From the NCBI GenBank assembly GCA_032622095.1, contig CP136067.1, forward strand, positions 199,108,052 through 199,172,051: a stretch of 64,000 nucleotides of DNA, in the 5' to 3' direction. Below the pieces are notes generated by a model, which saw only the letters and a program-made list of their open reading frames with translations, made no database searches and had not been told where the DNA came from. Positions 20,040 to 30,994 of the stretch are shown here, piece by piece. Source of the DNA: Siphonodentalium dalli (lineage: Eukaryota > Mollusca > Scaphopoda > Gadilida > Siphonodentaliidae). Position 1 is the stretch's first letter, and the number at the start of each line of letters is the position of its first letter. The position numbers and the translations under genes are program-made.

Positions 20040-22140
20040 AGAGCGTCAAATGAGTGTTCCAACCATCCAATGGGTTTACAAACCAATAGACACTCGTTGT
20101 GTTGTTTGAGATATTCGATGGTTGATTTTGTATAATAGTTGGGACAATCATTCGACATTGAGGCACCGGGATCCAACCCGTAAGAGGGTCATACACGCGT
20201 TGATGACTGGGACATCGGGGTTTCCGCGTGGGAGTTCGTGCGCCTTGCTGACTGGGTCATCGAGGTCCCCTCCTTTTAGTACCATGTGCCTTACTTACTG
20301 AGTCATCGGGACGGGAACTTAACATATTGCCAAGCATAGTGTGTGTAGAGGAGACATTGCAACATAGCCTGTGTGTTTTGTGTCCAGCAGTATTGCGTGA
20401 ACGATTCTTTTGACAAATATGTTTTAAGCCGTTTTTTGCTCTTATCCTCATTTGACTTTTCCAAAAGGCCTCTGGTCTACCTGCCGGCATCTCACTTTGA
20501 CTTGTTTTGTCATTCTGGTGTGCCAGGTTTGGTGTTCACTACGTCTCGGACAACGTGTTACCTGGTCAGACACCCACTTAGCAAATATTGCTTACACATA
20601 AAAACAAATGAGTGTTCCAACCATCCAATGGTTTACCAAACCAATAGACACTCGTTGTGTTGTTTGAGATATTCGATGGTTGATTTTGTATAATAGTTGG
20701 GACAATCATTCGATGGTGTGGGACATTCTACATGGGATAGTATTAGACACCAGTTGGATGTTTTTAGACACTCCTGCACACTCATTGATTGGTTCGCATT
20801 GGACACATATGGGATAGTGTGGGGTTCTCAATTGGTGGTTTGAGATGCTCGTTGTGAGGTTTGGGACACCACGTGCATGATTTGGGGCATTCTCTGAATG
20901 ATATAATAATGTTGTCAGTCGTTGGTTTGGATCACTCATTCGGGCGTGTAAAGGCCGAAAAGTTTTGTGTTCATATGCTTAATATGGCACAGGTTAGCGA
21001 CTTGCAACTGAGGAAGATCCTATTGGTTGTATCTTTCTTTTGACTTTTCAAAAACTTTACCTCTTTGGTCTTCTAAAATTTTAAAGTTTTACCTTTTTCC
21101 TTAAATTACAAATTCTTAGGTATCTTTGATTTTAATTACCCTCTTTCGATCTGTACGTTCTTAATTACTTTTCAAAATATTTCCAGCCGCTCCGTGACTT
21201 TGCTCTCCGACTCAAACTTTTATGCCAAGAACACGAGGAACACAGTGTCTGCATGTGATTGGGACCCTGACCCTAATATATCCCCTTTCTTTCATATACT
21301 TTGCAGACACTCTCCTCTTGTTCTTGACATCCATTACATTTTTGCTCCGCCAATATTATGTGGGTAAAATGACGAATATGTTTGAGGCGTTTTTCTTTCT
21401 TACTAAAACCTATGTTGACTAACAAATAGGCCATTTATGGTCTACCTGCCAGTGCTTCACTTTGACTTGTTTTCTGTCATTCTGGTGTGCTAGGTTTGGT
21501 GTTGCTTACCCTGGAACTCGTGTTACCTGGTCTGACACCCACTTACCTGATTGGTTACACATAAAAACAACCATCCAATGGGTTTACCAAACCAATAGAC
21601 ACTCGTTGTGTTGTTTGAGATATTGATGGATGATTTTGTATAATAGTTGGGACAATCATTCGATGGTGTGGGACATTCTACATGGGATAGTATTAGACAC
21701 CAGTTGGATGTTTTTAGACACTCCTGAACACTCATTGATTGGTTTGCATTGGACACACATGGGATAGTGTGGGGTTCTCAATTGGTGGTTTGAGATGCTC
21801 GTTGTGAGGTTTGGGACATCACGTGCATGATTTGGGGCATTCTCTGAATGATATAATAATGTTGTCAGTCGTTGGTTTGGATCACTCATTCGGGCGTGTT
21901 TGGACACCATTTGGATGGTTTGCGACACTAGTTGGGTCGATTGGGATGCGCATTGGGTGGTTCAGGACACTTGTTGGCAAATTGGGGATGCCTGTTCTGT
22001 GGACTGGGTTGGTTTGGTATACTATATTAATTAAGATGGTGGTTTGAGACCCCCCCCCCCCCATGCGTGGACTTAGATGACTTGGGACACTCGTTAAGTG
22101 GTTTGGACACTCATTGGATATGTTTGGATACAAGTTTGGT
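20040..22140. repeat. 21-bp satellite, block 2, inverted, with an internal duplication
   Basis: Same 21-bp satellite as block 1 but on the other strand: units such as TTTGAGATGCTCGTTGTGAGG and TTTGGGACACCACGTGCATGA are each 21 bp. A segment at about 20478-20946 is repeated at about 21436-21900 with very high similarity (offset about 955 bp), including non-satellite sequence (TACCTGCC...CTTTGACTTGTTTT). Between the copies lies unrelated AT-rich DNA (20950-21430). A poly-C run is at 22050-22062. Confidence 0.82.
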
Positions 22141-23779
22141 TGCTGTCGACGCTCATATCATGGCAAATAGGACTATTGGCTATACATTATATTCGACGTG
22201 AGAAGATTTCGTTACAATTTAAATCAATGAAAATATTTATTTGTTTACTGTTGAAACAGTCTGGTGAACTTTAGCCAAACTTGCCCAATTTTACTCCTGC
22301 CGGTCGCCATTTTGTCCATATTTTCGATATTGACGCCCTCGTTTGTGCTAAAATTGGCATTAGTGGTTCATATCTGACATATTATTGGTATTCAGTATTC
22401 AGTACACTGGTGAGTTCAATTCCCTTCTGAGCATTAAAATAATAATTGATTTTTCAGCGAAGTTGTGTTTTAAATCTATTTTAAGGGCCAAATACTCGTG
22501 ATATGGCTCATTATTATCAGATATCGATTTAGCATGGAATATTTTTTTTCTTCAAAAATGGAAACTATCTGGTAAAATGTAGCGAAATTTGCCCCAATTT
22601 GACCACTTCCGGACACCATTTTGTCCGCTATTTTGGATTTTGTAATGACAACAATAATAATTATTAGTTTTTGTTGCATATTTCTGCCATTCTATAACAT
22701 AAATTTAAATTTCGTTGAAGTTTATATTCCACAAGGAACGAAATAACTGACAATTAAGCCATACTCGTAAATAGGACTTTTTTTCAAAGAACTCTAGAAA
22801 ATTTCCCCCAAAGCGGATTTTGAAAATGTTCCCTCGATTCTGCCCGATAAAATGACACAAACAATTACATATTGGATATTTTTCATTGTTTTATCGCTTA
22901 TATGAGAACTATGAAATGCCACTTGTTACTGCACCATTGCTTTTGACCAAGAATCATACAGATCTTAGCTTCAGTGCTTCTACAACGATATTCCGATAAA
23001 ATTGTCAGGTAAATTTGACAGCGTGTGAACGCACGGGGTCAATAAAATTTTATTATTTCATAATTTTCTACACCCTTTGTAATGAATTCGCCGGGTGATT
23101 TCGTTTTTTTTTTGTACCATTTGGTCTGTGAACAATGATGATAGTGGCGATAGTATTAATTAAAAATATCATCTATGCGTACGCAGTGAAAATAGAAATA
23201 TTTTTTCGGGTTTTGGTTGGGTACTTAATTCAAACCCACCATCTTCTTCCTAACGCAGATTCCCAGAACAACAATTACCCACCCGCAATAATGCTTAGTC
23301 CTATAATTAAGTATTATTGGGGTAGGGTCAATTTTTGTTCTTGTGACCTGTGCTTCTTAAATGAAAACGTCACGGAATTTATTTTCTTAAACGAGTTTTG
23401 TATGACCAGCGATAGCATGATAACTATTGAGGAAACAATCAGCTTTGTCTTCGACAATATGTGCAGATAAAAGAATATTTTCGGGTTTTTGGGGGATACT
23501 TTCAAAAAACCCATTCTGAAATGAAAACGCCAGGGAATATAGTTTCAGAAATTGTGTATTATTGATCAGTGATGACTAGAGCACTATTAATATGAAAATC
23601 AGCTAATAGAAGTCATTTTGGGGGTTGGGGTACTTTCAAAACCCCCCTTCTGAAAGAAAACGCACACATCATTGCCGAGAAAGTCCTAGAATATTCAGAA
23701 TGCCTTCTATAAGGCATTCGGACATAACTAACACAACTGACACACAGCTAGTGGCTCAGCAACTACACAAATGAAAATC
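22141..23779. other. Non-genic stretch with old tandem units
   Basis: Two diverged units about 300 bp apart share a GGN3CCATTTTGTCC motif (near 22308 and 22611). Three further units (near 23195, 23471, 23612) share TTTTCGGGTTTT/GGGTACTTTCAAAACCC and GAAAACGCC. No gene recognised. Confidence 0.4.
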
Positions 23780-23956
23780 ATGATCATTTTGGAAAGTAAT
23801 TAAATAATTGAAACTGTAATTGAATTACCTGCTATTTATCAAAGTAATTAATTACTTTCCATTACTTGTAATGGAGAAATGATCCAATTACAAATTACTC
23901 TCAATTACTTCAGAAAAAGTAATTAATTACAGTCAATTACAATTACCCCATCCCTG
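23780..23956. mobile_element. Probable end of a hAT-like element
   Basis: Read on the - strand from 23956, the sequence starts CAGGGATGGGGTAATTG and continues with many degenerate AATTACTTT/AGTAATTG subterminal motifs. CAGGG ends with dense short subterminal repeats are typical of hAT elements. The opposite end and an 8-bp duplication were not found. Confidence 0.5.
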
Positions 23957-24012
23957 GTATCAGCCTATGTACGCATAAGTCAGAGGTCCATTAGAAAGAG
24001 TCTGCATCGGTC

Positions 24013-24200
24013 AGGGTCCATATTAGTCATGGTAAATTTCAGCCGGTGATCTGTAAACACCAGAGTCCCTATCGATTAGGGTTCATATTAGTCATGGTCA
24101 GTATCAGCCGGTGGTCTGTACAACATCAGAGTCCCTATCTGTTAGGGCCCATATTAGTCATGGTAAGTATCAATCGTTGGGGTGTTATGTAATGTTCCCG
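24013..24200. repeat. 65-bp tandem repeat, three units
   Basis: Units start AGGGTCCATATTAGTCATGG at about 24013, 24078 and 24144 and continue through CAGCCGGTGATCTGTA and CAGAGTCCCTATC. Confidence 0.85.
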
Positions 24201-24367
24201 GAAACGACTAATACAAGAACAATGCTTGATGTCGAATCCGTTCATGCAAACATAAATGTTTGTATATCTGTTATATTTCACAAATTGTAATTGTCCATGG
24301 AATACATACTGTTTAAACCAACCCCAGTTAATCGTAAGTTACAAATGGCGTTCCTCTTCATTTGCAG

Positions 24368-24718
24368 GACACGCCGACAAGAAAACAAACGTGCATAAAT
24401 CATTCAAAATGAAAGTTGCTTTTGTTGCCATCTACATACTGGTAGAATCACGTCTTGCAGCAGAGTTCTCTGTTCGCGGCTTTGAGCGACTCATGGGTGT
24501 TGAAGGAGTATTTAACCCTCAATATTTCGAAGCAATGATTCTCACAGGAGAGACAAGTGAGTCGATATGTTCTGCAAAGTGCGTGAGGAATGGTTGTGTG
24601 ACTTTCGTTCATAACAAGGGAATGAAGACTTGTTATTTCTACGATAGACCAATCGTCGCCAACAACCCAAGCAATGTGTTGGGTGAGAATAGTGTCGCTT
24701 TCATCGTGAAACATGATG
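24368..24718 (+). CDS. Secreted PAN/apple-domain exon (exon with start codon of PAN-lectin gene)
   Basis: The exon follows a clear acceptor (TTCATTTGCAG, ending 24367), so a 5' UTR exon lies upstream. The ATG at 24409 is preceded by AAA. Residues 1-19 form a signal peptide (M-K-V-A-F-V-A-I-Y-I-L-V then small residues). The remainder is one PAN/apple-like module with Cys at 54, 58, 63 and 75 (C-x3-C-x4-C-x11-C), as in secreted adhesion proteins. It ends at a consensus donor GTGAGT (24719) after 103 codons plus one base, a phase-1 intron. The next in-phase exon that I recognise is at 42503. I infer that they belong to one secreted PAN plus C-type-lectin protein, likely extracellular carbohydrate recognition; further exons in the long intron cannot be excluded. 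Confidence 0.75.
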
Positions 24719-26613
24719 GTGAGTACATGACACAGCATGATACACATTTAAGGCCCAGACATTCCTGTAGGTTTTGAATAAATCCATATCAAGTATTGAA
24801 AGTCATTTTGATAAAGAATCTCTCTTGATCTATCGAATTTGGAATTAACATATCGCTATAGGCATTGCATATAGAAACTTAAACGTTATTAAAGGGAGAC
24901 TGTACCTTAATCCATGCAACCATTTATGTGGTCATCTACTATAATCAACATATAATATCCAATAAATGAATTAATATGAGTCAATAACGAGAGTTAAATA
25001 CACGAACATACACAAGGAACCGCGTTTAACAACCTGATAATTATAGGCGTCCAACGTCTAACTAACTTCGCACACCTGATAATTATTGGCGTCCAACGTC
25101 TAACTAACTTCACACACCTGATAATTATAACTAAAATTAGCATAAAGGCTTAAGCCATTTACTCACTTTCATAACCCTATTGTTTTACATCTTTTATAGC
25201 GTACATTAGTGTATTTTTAAAACTCAAATTCATTCATTTGTTGCATATTTAATGTTGAATATAGTAGGAGATGGCCCCATAAATGGCTGGATTTAGGTAG
25301 AGTCTCCCTTTAAAGTCCTTATTAATTTAAATAGATTTAATATGTTAAATAATCCTTTCTCTTTTATTTATTTTGATACTAAGAAATCAAGACTAATTAA
25401 TAAGTATAAAACCGGAGAAAATTACCATATAGCTTATTGTATTGGCTCTATATGAAAGTGAGCTTTATTGTATTGTTTTATCCACCGCTCACTACCTGTA
25501 TTGACTATATATAGCCTACATAATAAACATTACGTTTATTACCTCAATGTAGCTTTAGTTGGTCAACGTACCTTTATTCGGTAGATACTACTTTAACGTA
25601 ATTATATATGCAAATTGCGCAGCTAACTAGGGACGTCAACCGGCCTAAATGACGGCAATGTGATTTTAGAAAGTTGTTATCGTCTATAATTCGCTGTTCT
25701 TGATAAATTCCCAGTAGATGCTCGAACACCCCTCGCCCACACAAACCATGTAAGTGACCACACTAGCTACATATTCTATATGAATTAAATTTTGAATAAC
25801 ATGATATAACACAAATTATACTCCTATATATTACAATGAATATTAAGGCAGCCACATATTTTGTAATGCAATACAAAAATTTCATTTGCAGTCTGGTCCA
25901 CTCGAGCATTCAATTGGAAATAGGTCACAGTATGAGGCTTATGTGGTTAATTATTGTGGTTTACGTTCCTAAAATGGGATATGTTACTGGATTTAGGCAA
26001 ATAATGTTTCAAAATTATGAGTTATAAATGAGTTTACTATCCACCCCTTTACTAGCACTATTTGTGACTGGGCAAAATCCGTCACATGATAATCCGGGAA
26101 AAAGTCGTACTGGATTCCGAAAATTTCAAGAATATACTACCTGACATCACAGGAGTCCCTAAAGTCATATTGGACTCGAATCGACTCCAATATTATTTTT
26201 ATAAAAGTTATTGGGACTCCGGGTGACGTCACGAAGTAATTCTAATCAAAGCGTAGTAACTCTACTGGCAAGTGAATCAGTGAAATTGCGTTGCGCGCAC
26301 ATTGCTGAGGTGGATTTCGACAGACGTTTCACTTCCGCATTCAGATTTTCACTTCCGTGTTTACTGTTCCAATTTTTGAATGCTTTCTGAGGATCAAATA
26401 CAGGATTTTATAGACTCCAAGAAAGTGTATAGATTGCCATTAAAACCCTAAAATTGGGTTAAATTACAGTCGGAAATGTGAAATTGGATGCTACGATTTT
26501 CCCACCACTGAATTTTTGGAAAACAAATGAGACGGGTGAGACGCACTACCCGGTACGTGTAATTTATGTAAATACATAATAGTTGTATTCCCAAACTTTG
26601 GATAAACATACAG
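24719..26613 (+). other. Start of the long PAN-lectin intron
   Basis: No exon recognised. A duplicated block of about 51 bp containing CCTGATAATTAT and GGCGTCCAACGTCTAACTAA lies at about 25031-25130. Promoter-like motifs (GTGACGTCAC near 26223, CACTTCCG near 26328 and 26350) occur near 26.2-26.4 kb and could belong to an unseen gene. Confidence 0.35.
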
Positions 26614-26930
26614 ATGGATAATATATATATCTTTATTGCCTCCAGTATTGAAGATTTAACAAGACATAGTATACATGAATGTAACATAAATACATTTAGC
26701 AATCAAGAAGTAATGAAAAGACAGACAAGAGAACAAACTACCGAGGAAAAGAATACCATTCTAATTGTATGTACACGAACACGAGCTTACATATCACATC
26801 AACAGAAAACACACACCCTCTCGACCACACCCGTACGCATATACAATCTAACACATGGCGCAGACACAAACACAACCGTACATACATACGTTATGATGCA
26901 CTGTCATAACAGCACACCATAAGCAGGTGC
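26614..26930 (-). mobile_element. LINE family C 3' UTR, copy 3
   Basis: Reads on the - strand into GGAGGCAATAAAG and an AT tail (26620-26630), matching 11990-12330 with more substitutions and several small deletions. Lies in the PAN-lectin intron. Confidence 0.65.
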
Positions 26931-27129
26931 ATACAATTACAAAAGGAACTCTAGTTGGAGTTGGATTCGCTTAGAAGAATCTCTCTCCCCAAAGAGTCAG
27001 CAAACGCAATGCCCTTGCTCGACAATAGCTCCCCTATAAATGTATGCACCCATTAAGTGGAATAGACTATATGTAGGATGATGTTGCGACAGTGCAAACG
27101 CCAGCGCAAGAAAACATATACACACACGT

Positions 27130-27135
27130 ATACAC

Positions 27136-27165
<30 letters not shown>
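27130..27165. repeat. (CA)n microsatellite
   Basis: About 14 CA dinucleotides in a row, with further CACAC-rich sequence on both sides, just beyond the 3' end of the LINE that follows. Confidence 0.9.
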
Positions 27166-27167
<2 letters not shown>

Positions 27168-27345
27168 CATCACACCCTCATATACACATACCTATGCATA
27201 CATATATATATAATGATTTATTAATTTATTCATGTTTATTTAATTTGTCGTCTTCGGATTTTATGGACAGGACAGAATGTGGTACATTTAAGTACGACTT
27301 ATCGTGAACACCCGTAACGTTCAAACTTCAAAGATCAAAGGTTGT

Positions 27346-30300
27346 TTAACACAAACCGTCATGCGTAGTGGCTGAGAGTTCGACATAGCGCCTCCAAATT
27401 AAGTTTGTGTGAAGAACAATGAATCTCGTAAACTTTGATGTATCCTCAACTTGCTCAAGAAATGTGAATATATCACGTGGAAGATGTGTGAGATGGAGCA
27501 ATACGAGGTCGCTGTTGCTGAGACTCGTGGCCCATACGAATAGCGGTATGCCGAAACGATCAATCATCTGGTACCACATTTCGTTTCTGTGGGAATGCAT
27601 AAGTGGGCTACTGCATGAGATAAGTGCGTGCTCGATAATATCAGAGTGTGACTGACAGCATAATGTGCATGTGTTTTGTTGAGAGAATGCGCTTCCTGCG
27701 ATGAGCTGACCGACTGTGATAAATGCAATCTTATGCATAGGGTATTTACGACATGTTCTCCATAAGTGACACATAGTAGGGTTTGGTTGAATTTCTCGAA
27801 AACGCGCAAATGAAGTGTCACAATTTGTTCTCTCTGTCCATTTCTGTACGCATTTGTCGTTAATCGCGGTTTTTGTAATGCGTTTCCATTCGGATTTCAG
27901 AGGAAATGAGCAGAAATGAGCATACTGATGCATATGCTCGGATAGGTTGTATTCAACAAGAGTGTTGTTAATGTCGCTGATGAAGGAATTTGGGTTTTCC
28001 AGTTGTCCCGTGAAGTACATGTGAAGTCTTGTGACAAAAATTTCCTTGCAAGCTTTGCCAGGAGGCATACGGCATAGGCTTCCAAACAAATTGAGTTTCC
28101 TGGCATCAATCAATGACTTGATAGGATGGATGCCAAGCATCCCCAAAACGATATCAGTGCGAGCACGTACAGGAAGTCCCTGGATATGCTTGAGGCAGAA
28201 GCGATGAATTTTCTCAAGAGTTGACCAATGGGTTTCTGATAGACCACACAATAGTTCAGATCCGTATAGACCCTTTGGAATAATTATGGATCTGTAAAGA
28301 GTTTCGCAACTTTGAGGGGTGATTCCACCTGCATACATACCAGCATTGCTCAGCATGAAGTAGGTGGATCTTATTTTGTTGACAATACAGTCGATGAACT
28401 CACGAGCGAAGTCGCTTCTATGCAACGTTATGCCAAGATGGGTTATGTGATCAGTTTCGTCTACATACCCGTCACCAAGTTTCCATCTCCTTGGATGCAC
28501 AGGCAGATTCTTCACTTTTTCATTGAATACAATGGTTTTACATTTCTGTGCGTTGTATGTAAACCGCCACAATCGGCTATACATTGTGCAAATATCACAG
28601 AGGCGTTGTAGGCCCACGTTTGTGAGCGAAAAAAGCGTCATATCATCCGCTTGAGTTGGCGACGCGCAGTTTGTGGAGACAATCCGAAGACCATAGTTCG
28701 ATGCCTCGAGTTCATATAACAGATCATCTATATACAACATGTATAAAAGAGGGGATAAAATTCCCCCTTGTCGCGTCCCTTGTAGTATTTTGATTTCCCT
28801 TGACATTGATTTACCATAATTGACGAAGCACGAAAAGCCCGACAACATCTCCCGTAGTATGAACCATATATGTCCACGGAAACCACGATTGTAAAGTTTG
28901 ATCAATAGGCCGTCTAACCACACAGTATCAAAGGCTTTACGGACATCTAGGAAACATGCATACAGCTTACTATTCTGCTCTGATGTGTAATTGATGCATT
29001 CGCTAACAACATATGATGACATTAAGCAACTTATTTCTTTCTGGAACCCGTTCTGACGGGGGTGAACTTTAACGAGATATGGTGTATTAATTTCGAAGCG
29101 ATTGAGCAGAACCTTTTCCAGGAGCTTATAGAATATGGGTAAGAGTGTAATTGCTCTGTAGCTATCGAACTTGTTCTTTGGTTTGTCTCCACCCTTATGC
29201 AAGGAAATCATTAATCCCGTCTTGGCCATTTTTGGAACATGTCTGAGTTTCAACATCATAGACAGCATGTATGCTGTGCAGTTGAGCAATGTATCGCCAC
29301 CATGTACCACATGCTCATAGCATATGCGGTCGGGACCTGGGGCTTTCCCCTTTTTGGCATTACTAATAGCGTTATTGAGCTCTCTGTGTGATATCTCATA
29401 AATGAGAGATTGGTCTACTTTAGAAGGTGACTTATGTTCAGAAATATCTGCAATCAAAAGTTGTATCTTCTCCAGATGTTCTGAATCGAAAGTGGGCGAT
29501 TGTAGAGGTGAATATAGTTGTTCATAGTAATCTGCCCATGCAGCGGTGATGTCCGATGTATTCCGGATTATTTTGCCATTTACATTGAATAATTTACTAT
29601 CCGGTTTTGATTTCGATCTTTTGTTGTTAAAGAGCTTGAAAAAGAGACCCTGGTCTAACTCAGCTGAATTATCAATTTGTTCATTTTGAGCAGACATGTA
29701 TTGCCCATTACATTTGCGAAGTTCGCGGCGAAATTTGCGTTTAGCTTCTTTATAGTTGCCGTAGCTGATATTTACAATACCTCTCGGTCTCCCTTCTTCT
29801 AGCCATCTATTTCTAGTATTGCGCATTTCGCAGTGGAGTGATTCCAAAGAGTCGTTCCAATACGGTTTGGCGAAAGATTTGAAAGACTTTTTTGGTATGT
29901 GCTGCGTTGTAGCTTTGTTTATCGCACTAACAACAGAATCGTAGTACGAATCGAGATCATCGATGTCAGATATGGCAAAGTTCGGAAGACTGTCCTGCAC
30001 GGCGGTTTGATAAGCATTGATTAAGTCTTCCGAGGAAGTGAACTTTTTCCAATTGCATGCTGAAATTTGGTTTTCTGAGCGACCCATTTTATTATTATGT
30101 GGGTAATTTATGACCATTTTAATTGGCCTATGATTAGAGACATCCAGTGAATCGTCGTCGATGATTTCGATTTTCTGTACTAGGTACGATTCTTCCTCGG
30201 GAATGAGGATGTGGTCTATCATGGTACCTGGTCCACCATCGGTGGGTACGTATGTCGCAGAAGGCCCAATACAAGCGTCAGTATTGTTGACAGACACCAG

Positions 30301-30840
30301 TGATTTTTGTGAGATAAGTTTGGATAAACTTCTATTTCTGGCATCCGATCTCTGTACACTGCCGTTAAAGTCACCCATTACAATGACGTGCCCTATTTCT
30401 GTGTACATATCGATAAGGTCTTGCACACGATTTATATAGTCTCTATACATTGTGACTGGGTAATTGCTGGAAGGGAGGTACACCTGAAAGATGTATACAT
30501 ACTGTGATTCTGATATCTGTATTTGAATGCCACAAATGCGATCGTCGTCGTATTGGATGACTGAAACGGCACTGTCCAAACTAGCATGCCATATAATGGC
30601 AACTCCGCCTTTCGGCCTTCCCGCCCTTCTCATTTGTAACGGTATTCTTTGTGAATAGTCACAAACTATATGGTAGCGATAATTTTGGTGTAATGTGTTG
30701 AGAAAATGAGAATTGTGCTCCCAGAGCCAATGCTCACTCACTCCAATTACACCAACATTTTCCTGTGCGAGAAGGCTCGAGAGGTAGGAACTGCTACCGA
30801 AAATCCCAGTAGCGTTCCATGTGCAAATATTCAACAACAT
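27346..30840 (-). CDS. LINE family A ORF2: AP-like endonuclease plus reverse transcriptase
   Basis: 1164 codons from the ATG at 30840 (1195 from an in-frame ATG at 30933); 30840 is preferred because it begins directly at the endonuclease strand L-N-I-C-T-W-N-A-T-G. Endonuclease motifs: that N, G-V-S-E-H-W, V-M-G-D-F-N, T-M-I-D-H-I. The last motif reads S-N-H-R-P where most families have S-D-H. Reverse transcriptase, in 1195-aa numbering: G-K-A-P-G-P-D, F-L-D-V-R-K-A-F-D-T-V (about 665), G-T-R-Q-G-G-I-L-S-P-L and T-Q-A-D-D-M (about 758). The C-terminus has a C-x2-C...H-x4-C zinc knuckle near 1087-1107. This protein nicks target DNA and copies the element RNA there. Clade was not assigned; the related copy is 45.3-49.9 kb. 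Confidence 0.92.
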   Translation of the reverse strand: MLLNICTWNATGIFGSSSYLSSLLAQENVGVIGVSEHWLWEHNSHFLNTLHQNYRYHIVCDYSQRIPLQMRRAGRPKGGVAIIWHASLDSAVSVIQYDDDRICGIQIQISESQYVYIFQVYLPSSNYPVTMYRDYINRVQDLIDMYTEIGHVIVMGDFNGSVQRSDARNRSLSKLISQKSLVSVNNTDACIGPSATYVPTDGGPGTMIDHILIPEEESYLVQKIEIIDDDSLDVSNHRPIKMVINYPHNNKMGRSENQISACNWKKFTSSEDLINAYQTAVQDSLPNFAISDIDDLDSYYDSVVSAINKATTQHIPKKSFKSFAKPYWNDSLESLHCEMRNTRNRWLEEGRPRGIVNISYGNYKEAKRKFRRELRKCNGQYMSAQNEQIDNSAELDQGLFFKLFNNKRSKSKPDSKLFNVNGKIIRNTSDITAAWADYYEQLYSPLQSPTFDSEHLEKIQLLIADISEHKSPSKVDQSLIYEISHRELNNAISNAKKGKAPGPDRICYEHVVHGGDTLLNCTAYMLSMMLKLRHVPKMAKTGLMISLHKGGDKPKNKFDSYRAITLLPIFYKLLEKVLLNRFEINTPYLVKVHPRQNGFQKEISCLMSSYVVSECINYTSEQNSKLYACFLDVRKAFDTVWLDGLLIKLYNRGFRGHIWFILREMLSGFSCFVNYGKSMSREIKILQGTRQGGILSPLLYMLYIDDLLYELEASNYGLRIVSTNCASPTQADDMTLFSLTNVGLQRLCDICTMYSRLWRFTYNAQKCKTIVFNEKVKNLPVHPRRWKLGDGYVDETDHITHLGITLHRSDFAREFIDCIVNKIRSTYFMLSNAGMYAGGITPQSCETLYRSIIIPKGLYGSELLCGLSETHWSTLEKIHRFCLKHIQGLPVRARTDIVLGMLGIHPIKSLIDARKLNLFGSLCRMPPGKACKEIFVTRLHMYFTGQLENPNSFISDINNTLVEYNLSEHMHQYAHFCSFPLKSEWKRITKTAINDKCVQKWTERTNCDTSFARFREIQPNPTMCHLWRTCRKYPMHKIAFITVGQLIAGSAFSQQNTCTLCCQSHSDIIEHALISCSSPLMHSHRNEMWYQMIDRFGIPLFVWATSLSNSDLVLLHLTHLPRDIFTFLEQVEDTSKFTRFIVLHTNLIWRRYVELSATTHDGLC

Positions 30841-30994
30841 TATGAAAATTATCAATAAGTTGCACAAACAGTGGCAAGCGCTAGATTCACCAGCATAATT
30901 ACGTAATACGTGTAACATGGTTGAGCGATTCAAGGTTCAAATGCATATGCAGGCACAAGATTTGGTATTTGATTTGTTGCTATGCGAGTTGATT

